A stretch of DNA of 64,000 bases. Source: Favolaschia claudopus (lineage: Eukaryota; Basidiomycota; Agaricomycetes; Agaricales; Mycenaceae). Under the pieces are notes generated by a model. The model did not search any database. It was given only the letters and a program-made list of their open reading frames with translations, and was not told where the DNA came from. Made by a program: the position numbers and the translations under genes. Shown here in pieces: positions 57,901 through 64,000 of this stretch (position 1 is the first letter of the stretch; every line of letters starts with the position of its first letter). The DNA is taken from positions 744,001 through 808,000 of the forward strand of contig JAWWNJ010000008.1 in assembly GCA_037176885.1 (NCBI GenBank). The letters run 5' to 3'.

Positions 57901-58840
57901 AGAGACATACATTTTGGTGGCTGAGATGCACGACGAGCGCGATCGTTCGGCGACGACGCCCGGACTCACGAGCATAAAAGCAGATAGATAGCGTCCGGGG
58001 AGCACTGTTCGTGCTCTGGTTTGTACAACACAATGTGAAACGAGTAAGATACATACGCTTTTGTGAACCCATCTCATTTGGGATAGTGATTGAGAGGTGA
58101 GGTTTATTCGGTCGTTTAGCGACAGCGGCTAGCTAGGTAAAAGAAAGAGGTATTTGAAGCGCCACAGGCTGGCTGTGACAACTTTAGTGCGAAGGGAAAG
58201 AGCTTGAAATAAGGGAGATAACCTACATACTTTTTCTGATCTCGAGCGAGATATCTGCAAACACAGAATTGCAGCAAAGGCGGCGGTAATTCCGAGCATG
58301 CAGCTACATTGGGGGCGTCCCAGGGGACCTGTCTGTACTTGGGTTCGTGTAAACGAAGCAAGAAATTAGAAAGATACATACACATTGTCCCGATTTTGGG
58401 GGTGGTACCGGAATGGGAGTGGACACAGCTATTATCAAAGGTGTAGACAGCGACAGCTGGGTAGTGAACGTTGTCGGAAGCACCTGGGGATGACAAGTAG
58501 ACGGTAGGAAGCGGCAGGCGGCAGGAGAGAAGCACAAGAAGAGGGGGCACAGTGCGCGAGGGTTTTTTATGTAAAAGCAAATCCGAATCTTGATTCTTTT
58601 CAGATTGATTCTCTTCAGATTGATTGTGGCTCGACCCGACAAAGAGAGAGGAAGTAGACTGTAGCATGCGCGCACGCGTCGTTTGCTGTCTGCAGTGCTT
58701 GCGGTGGTGGGAGGAGCGAGACCGGGGATCAAACGCGCTGATCGACTTGATCCAGCGCTGATGATGCCTGTCCCGGGCACCGGTAAATCGCGGCGATTTA
58801 CCGTGCATTTCCGTAAATTAAGGTAAATAAAGGTACTTAT

Positions 58841-59293
58841 CTGGTAGCCCTCCGACTCCAAGTGGCTCAGTAACAACCAATAGAAAGTTAGCAGTAACAT
58901 TCCGATGCCTTCGCCGCGGCAACCTTGAAGTCACTTCTCAAACAAACTTCTCACCTTCCCCTCGATGCGTCCTCACGCGACTCCTTATTTCTTCTCCGAG
59001 TTCTCGTCAACGGACTTCTGGGCGGGCTATCCGTCAGCGAGCCGTTCTGCTGCCCGTCTGCTCTCGTTCAAAGCTGGAAATCACTGCAGCGTTTGAAGGA
59101 AATTCACGCCACGAAGAAATCGGATACGCAGGGCCTGATCACACGGCCCGTTGCCCAATTACAATTCAAGCTCTCGTCGCCGTCTTTGGGCACTAGTTCG
59201 CAGGGCTCTCCAGCCAATCTCGACACTCTCGTCTATCATCGGGGGCGCTTCTCATCCTCTCGACGTCGACGTCCCTCCTGAGTCCTCGAAACG
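58841..59293. promoter_or_regulatory. Right host flank and upstream region of membrane protein gene
   Basis: Host sequence resumes directly after TACTTAT-C. No gene is convincing. Since the left host flank ends ...GAGGA-TACTTATC, the undisturbed site most likely read GAGGA-TACTTATC-TGGTAG, placing the insertion in the gap between SRP72 and the membrane protein gene. Confidence 0.5.
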
Positions 59294-60369
59294 ATGGCCT
59301 CCTCAGCGTCCTCCTCCTTTGTTGCGTCAGGCAGCGTTAGCGCGAGCTCACAAGAGTCCTCTGTAATCGAATCTCGCACGCAAGGCCCGGGACCATCGTT
59401 CACCCCGGGCTTCCCAGCCCCGCAGCCTCCTGGTAGCAGCAACAACACGGGCGGAGGCTCGCATCGCCAATGCCTCGATTCACAGGGCTGCTCGTCGTCT
59501 CCGCCTGCAACGCTGTACCGTACGTACTGTCTCCTGCGCTCCCCACCACGCCAAGGTTTCCTTCTAATCATTCCCAGTCTACACCTTCCTCTCAACGCTC
59601 ATCATTCTCCTCATTGCCAGCGGCGGCATCATCGGCCGCTCAGTGGTGCTCCGACGACGGCAACAACAATTGGCTATCGTTCGACGAAGGGAGAACCACC
59701 GTAATCGACATCGGCCGAGACCTGTTATGTTTGAGGCGTTCATTGCCGATGGGAATGGGCAGGAAGATGATATCAGTAGGAGAAGAAAGAGTTGGAGAAC
59801 GGGAGGGGATGGGATGCAGGAAAGGTGGAGTTCGATAAAGGTATCGTATCATCCTTATGGGCTCCCCGAAGCTGATCCAAGGGTATTCACTTGAATTTCA
59901 GCCGTTCTCTGCATGCGAAGAGCCACCACCCTCGGTACATCCGGTTGCAGTAAGTCCAAGTCCACAACTCTCACCACTACCCATGCGCCGTGCCGCTCGC
60001 GATCGAATACAACGCACCTTCAGCCACCTACCCATACACAATCCGTTCCGTGCACCCGCTCGACTCGGTGCTATCTCGCCTTCTACAATGACAATCCAAC
60101 CCCTGCCATCCCAGCCGCCTCCTACTGCAGAACCTCGATCTCCGAGCACGGAAAAGCTCCGCGTAGCTGTTCTGGTCGCGATGCCGTGGCAAGAGATGCA
60201 AACGACATCTTCGAGTGGAGAGGACGAGGGGGAAAAGTTTCTTCCGTATCTGGAATTTGGTGTCGTTGATCGGGAGGTGATGAAGTCAGACGAAGAGGTG
60301 GAGGATGGGAAACAGTCGGACGAGAGTGATCGAGGGAGAACGGCTGTGGATGTAGGAACGAAATCATGA
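59294..60369 (+). CDS. Single-pass membrane protein, 318 aa, function unknown
   Basis: Three exons (59294-59519, 59578-59840, 59902-60369) give 957 nt with fitting phases. A Ser/Pro/Gly-rich extracellular-type N-terminus (no cleavable signal) leads to one transmembrane helix (YTFLSTLIILLIASGGIIG, ~residues 77-95), immediately followed by basic RSVVLRRRQQQ, so the C-terminus faces the cytosol. The cytosolic part is Pro/Ser-rich with VAVLVAMPWQE and LPYLEFGVVD near the end and an acidic/Ser tail. The VxVxxAMP...LPxLEFGV pair is, to my knowledge, shared by a family of agaricomycete membrane proteins without assigned role. ATG context (ACGATGGCC) is good. Confidence 0.72.
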
Positions 60370-60836
60370 CGGAGTGATAGGTTTGAACACCGAGAATTCA
60401 GTGACAGGCTAAAATTCCGTTAAATTTACAGTCGCAACACAGATCATGAGTTGTCCAAACGCGGACCTTGGTGCTATGCGTATACGGTGTGCTTTGTTTC
60501 GTTCCATCAGTCGCAACACCAAGTTTGAGGGAATACGCCGTTTATGCACGCCGCGCGGCGACTTTCACGCCATCCAAATATTCAGATCGCCGCAAGCAAG
60601 CGAGGGCGGAACTGTGATTTTATCAGTCGAACGCCGCTATTCATCAGGTTGAATTTTGCAACATTTTGCTTAGGTACTCTGGCATATAAAACCCACAGAT
60701 ATTCCAGATCTCCTTCATTCCCTTCTTCTTCAACTTTCTTAACCTCGTGCCTGGCGCCGGATTCCTTCTTCTTCTTCTTCCATACTCTATTCACTTTCGA
60801 CTTCCTCCCCCACTCCAGCATTTCTTTTTAATCACA
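60370..60836 (+). promoter_or_regulatory. Promoter of secreted protein gene with TATA box
   Basis: A TATA-like CATATAAAA near 60682 lies about 150 bases upstream of the ATG. A long pyrimidine tract with CTTCTTCTTCTT repeats leads to CAGCATTTC and the ATG. This CT-rich leader is typical of highly expressed basidiomycete genes. Confidence 0.55.
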
Positions 60837-61591
60837 ATGCACTTCAACACCCTCACCTTCCTTGCTGCCCTTGTCGTCGCCGCTAGCGGAGCTCCGACTA
60901 CCAGCCTCAGGCGTCAAAACGTTTGCCCTCTTCAAGGTGCCCTCATGCGATATTTTCTTTACTGAATTCTTGCACATAAATTAACGCTACCTCTCCTTCA
61001 GTTCTCCCCTCCATCGCCGTTCTGCCTACCGCCGACTCCAGTGCTCGCTGGAATGTATTCGGCAATCCAAAGGGTATCGTCCAGGCCGGCGAGCTCGGCT
61101 GGGTCAGTGCCCCTTCATTCTTCTTTACTTGATGCATCGACGAATTGACCCGTTCTGAATATAGTTCGTGACCAAAAATGGCCCGGGCAACAACGAAAAA
61201 TTCATTGCGAAAGTCGGGGCCGCCGCCAACCTCTTCTCCTTCCAAGCCTTTGGAGGAAGTCAGCAAGTAGGTATCTCGGGGTCTAAGCTTCTGGCGAGCG
61301 CAAACGTCGGCGCAGCCACGGTAAGCCTTTGAGTTTCCTCTCCCTCTCAGGTTAGTCTAAGATCTAATGACTTTGTGTGATCTTTAGTTTAAAGTCGACT
61401 GCGGCGGAGGCTGCAACACATTCGCAACCGGAAACACACGCGCTGCTGACGGCTGCACATTTGAACTCACGGATGGGACGAACGGTGTGGGGCAATGCAT
61501 CAGTTTTGAGGGCGAAAATACGGGAGTGCAGCTTCAGAGCTGCGAAGCCGGCAATTCGGGGCAGACGTTTACGATCTTCTCTACGAACTAA
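60837..61591 (+). CDS. Small secreted protein (186 aa), paralogue of 13-kb gene
   Basis: Four exons: 60837-60936, 61002-61102, 61165-61320 and 61388-61591, total 561 nt. Signal peptide MHFNTLTFLAALVVAASGAP is followed by a Kex2-like LRR site and mature start QNVCPLQ. The mature protein contains GNPKGIVQAGELGW, VGISGSKLLASANVG and a Cys-containing end (DCGGGCNTFA, GCTFELTDG, QLQSCEAGNSG). Exon number, phases and motifs match the gene at 13111-13830, so they are paralogues, here in the opposite orientation. Two nearby Cys pairs probably form disulphides. Enzymatic role not recognised. Confidence 0.87.
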
Positions 61592-61780
61592 GTAGCGGAT
61601 TAGTGCTCCGGACGAGATTGACATCAAGTACTTGAAAATGATGCGCGCGGTATCCAATGGCGGCAAACTCCAGGTGGACTATACAAGTCGCCGCAGGAAT
61701 ACCCGGTATACGGAATTACACAGCAATACACAGAGCCGAAGACGGTATTGTTCTCATACCGCACTAAACCTAACGAAAAA

Positions 61781-62322
61781 TCAGCTTTCATTCACAAGGC
61801 CAGAAGGGAGACGAACGTAATAGAATGGATTAGTCTCCTTGATGCATTCAAAGTGCAAACGACTCTCGTCGATTGTGAACGGAGTCTTCCTCGTGCGTTC
61901 GATGAGATCTAAGAACTGGTCTCTCTTGATCCTGTCGGTTTCATTCTCTTTGCAATGGGCCGGATCTTGCATTTGGGCACTGACATCCGAGGCGACGTCA
62001 ACAAAGCGAACCGGAAAGAACACTTTCGTATCCTTTTCTTCAGCGTCCTCAGAACGTATTTCTGCGTACCATCAGCCAAGAGAGAAGCATAAACATAAAG
62101 AAGTGACTCGCCCTTGACGAGCGGAGCCTTGTCGCGGTCCTCCTCTGAGAGGTGCCTTCGCCACGCGCGATAGAAAATGATGTAGTTGCCGAACCATGGC
62201 TTAGGCGGAATGGGACTTGGAGCGTATTGGAGATAGCCAGGATTCAGAGCCTCAGCAAGGTCAATGAAGCAGTCTGAGGGGATGCAGTAGCCGCTGTATA
62301 AGGCGTATCGTGGTGCTTGCAT
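61781..62322 (-). pseudogene. Orphan gene copy B of a tandem pair (probably broken)
   Basis: Starts MQAPRYALYSGYCIPSD at 62322 and contains LAEALNPGYLQYAPSPIPP and FYRAWRRHLSEEDRDKAPL. After a segment that is an intron in copy A, it continues EDTKVFFPVRFVDVASDVS...KETNPFYYVRLPSG to a stop at 61781. In copy A the intron can end ...CAGAG|ATACG; here the same spot reads CAGAA, so the acceptor AG is lost and the frames no longer join. Family unknown. Confidence 0.5.
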
Positions 62323-62984
62323 GTGGAAAGCAAGCAAAAAGCAAGTCGAATGTTGATAACACAGCCTTTGATACGTAACTACCCAGAGCAAAACAATATT
62401 GTTGTCAGCCTGAACTAAACCTAACGAAAAGTCTGTTAAATTCATCACACGGCCAGAAGGAAGACGAACATAATAGAACGGATTAGTCTCCTTGATGCAT
62501 TCAAAGTGCAAGCGGCTCATGTCGACCGTGAACTGAGTCTTCCTCGTGCGTTCGATGAGATCTAAAAACTGGTCTCTCTTGATCCTGTCGGTGTCATTCT
62601 CTTTGCAAAGGGCCGGATCTTGCATTTGGGCACTGACATCCGAGGCGACGTCAACATAGCGAAGCGGAAAGAACACTTTCGTATCCTCTTCTTCCCCAGT
62701 GTCCTCAGAGCGTATCTCTGCGTACCATCAGCTATAAGAGAGAAGCTTGAAAAAAATTCAAGTGACTCGCCCTTTACGAGCGGAGCATTGTCGCGGTCCT
62801 CCTCTGGGAGGTGCCTTCGCCACGCGTCATAGAAAACAAGGTAGTGGCCGAACCATGGTTTGGGCGGAATGGGACTTGGAGCGTATTGGAGATAGCCAGG
62901 ATTCAGAGCCTCAGCAAGGTCAATGAAGTAGTCCGAGGGGATGCAGTAACCGCTGTATAACGCGTATCGTGGAGCTTGTTGCAT
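62323..62984 (-). CDS. Orphan gene copy A of a tandem pair, reading on into copy B
   Basis: Starts MQQAPRYALYSGYCIPSD at 62984, 662 bases from the equivalent ATG of copy B. One intron can be placed from GTAAAGGGCG to ...CGCAGAG, joining DRDNAPL to IRSEDTGEEEDTKVFFPLRYVDVASD. The second exon continues with DLIERTRKTQF, LHFECIKETNPFYYVRL and NLTDFSLGLVQ. It has no stop before it reaches the start codon of copy B in the same frame, so a two-unit fusion protein is possible. I do not recognise the family. The many aromatic and Pro residues suggest a folded domain of ~170 residues per unit. Confidence 0.5.
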
Positions 62985-63137
62985 GGTAAAAGTTGGGTAA
63001 AAGAGTGTTGTTTCGTTTGTTGATGTGAAAAGAAGAGAAAATTTACAGCATGTGACAATTTCCCACGCCATTAAGGTGCCTGCGAAGCACTTATTCAAGA
63101 AAATCCTTAAACAACAATCGCAGCATGTAAAGGAAAT

Positions 63138-64000
63138 TCAAAACGCCGCTCCACGGCCCGCAGCCTTCCTTGGATCAGACGCAGCGGTAATCGTCCCGTT
63201 TTTGGCCCGCGCAACAACTATCGATAGTAGATATATCGAGTCATTGGCAATCAACAATCCGGAGGAACCAAAAAGAAGAGGAGGATCGCACCATGAGACG
63301 TAGAACCAGTCAAGCCTTGTGTAGTCATGTTATACCCCAACCCAGCGAGATATGCGACGGTGGTATTGGAGAAGGCGGGTACGCCCAGCGCGGGATCGCC
63401 CGTCTGCACCACAAAACATCAAGTAAATGAATGCAACCAGACCGTGAAGTTACATCGAACAGAAAACGAAGAACGCACCTCGTAAAACGTCTGCCCGCTC
63501 AACTGATCATGCCACCGCGCCTGGTGCGTACACTCCGCGGGACTCATCCCCTGATCAATATAATGATGCAGCTCCTGCATCGTCGCAGTGATGATTCTGC
63601 TCCCGCCTGCAGAGCCCGTGGCAATGGTGACTTCGCCTGTGAGGAGGTCTTCGGCGATAGAGCTGGAGATAGAGGATTGCGGGCGCTTAAAGGGGCGAAT
63701 GAAGTTGATAGGGGAGGGGAGGAAACCGAAGGCGTTTGTTTGGCCGGGGGTCTGATTAGGTTGATTAGGTGTTGGGATAGAAGGGGGAGAGAAGCGTACA
63801 GAGAAATCGTCCATCTCGTCGTTAAGAATGATACCATCCGTAGTCATCACCTGCGAACCCCAGAACAAGTTGACCTACACATCTCCCTTTTTCAGCACAA
63901 CATCCCCTCCTCACAGATTAAATAAATACTGGCCGTCGTAGTCAGTGAAACAGCCATCCCACTCCCATCAATAACTGCCATATGACTCGTCCCATGGTCT
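63138..64000 (-). CDS. Gamma-glutamyltranspeptidase, C-terminal part (5' part outside window)
   Basis: Minus-strand exons give HMAVIDGSGMAVSLTTT, then VNLFWGSQVMTTDGIILNDE, MDDFS, NAFGFLPSPINFIRP, KRPQSSISSSIAEDL, VTIATGSAGGSRIITATMQ, CTHQARWHDQL, and after further introns TGDPALGVPAF and VARAKNGTITAASDPRK, ending at 63138. These are small-subunit features of gamma-glutamyltranspeptidase, including the substrate-binding S-S and GSAGGSRI oxyanion region. The nucleophile Thr lies just beyond the right edge. The enzyme transfers the gamma-glutamyl group of glutathione and is usually secreted or vacuolar. Introns near 63910, 63420-63490 and 63230-63300 are placed by frame and GT-AG. Confidence 0.85.

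Larger units (their letters stand above)
50193..58840 (-). mobile_element. 8,641-bp tyrosine-recombinase element, copy 2
   Basis: Head-to-tail copy of the preceding element sharing the TACTTAT at 50193-50199 and ending at TACTTAT 58834-58840, beyond which host sequence (CTGGTAGCCC) resumes. Differences noticed relative to copy 1 are G to A at 52357, 55963 and 57728 (copy 1: 43716, 47322 and 49087). The near identity means a very recent duplication or insertion. Confidence 0.93.

Overview
The window looks like nuclear DNA of a mushroom-forming basidiomycete (Agaricomycetes). Genes are split by many introns of about 45-65 bases with GT-AG ends. The recognisable families are typical of that group: coiled-coil F-box proteins, Kex2-processed small secreted proteins, TKL-type kinases, an IFI6-like protein, an MLKL-type helical-bundle protein and large tyrosine-recombinase or WRKY-GCM1 transposons.

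Layout. 1-9.4 kb is transposon-rich: the 3' end of a tyrosine recombinase (YR), a foldback repeat, a 5.7-kb MULE-like transposase gene (WRKY-GCM1, catalytic, USP-like peptidase, PHD and Tudor/PWWP-like domains) broken by a 493-bp hAT-like MITE, and a separate gene joining three membrane repeats to a WRKY-GCM1 domain. 10-14 kb has a dense TGACGC motif cluster, an F-box gene and a small secreted protein gene. 14.9-18.6 kb holds a decayed copy of the 25-27 kb gene, a two-CRIB gene and an ornithine decarboxylase fragment. 19-36 kb has an IFI6-like gene, a second F-box gene, an MFS transporter with frameshifts, a Pro/Ser-rich gene, a solo MLKL-NTD-like gene, a small membrane protein, a TKL kinase fused to a YTH domain, and a shortened SRP72.

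36.09-58.84 kb is one composite insertion of about 22.7 kb. It consists of five 1,092-bp units in tandem followed by two tandem copies of an 8,641-bp YR (Crypton-like) element. Every junction carries the same core, TACTTA(T), and the whole block is flanked by TACTTATC on both sides. The large element carries a YR gene with an open frame and, upstream of it, a second spliced gene of unknown function. The copies differ at only three positions that I noticed.

58.8-64 kb returns to host genes: a single-pass membrane protein, a paralogue of the secreted protein at 13 kb, a tandemly duplicated orphan gene, and the 3' part of a gamma-glutamyltranspeptidase.

The strongest candidates for something new are the TACTTA-centred tandem array, the kinase-YTH fusion, and the membrane-repeat/WRKY-GCM1 protein. 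All exon boundaries were read by eye from splice signals, frame and family knowledge; no search or alignment program was run.
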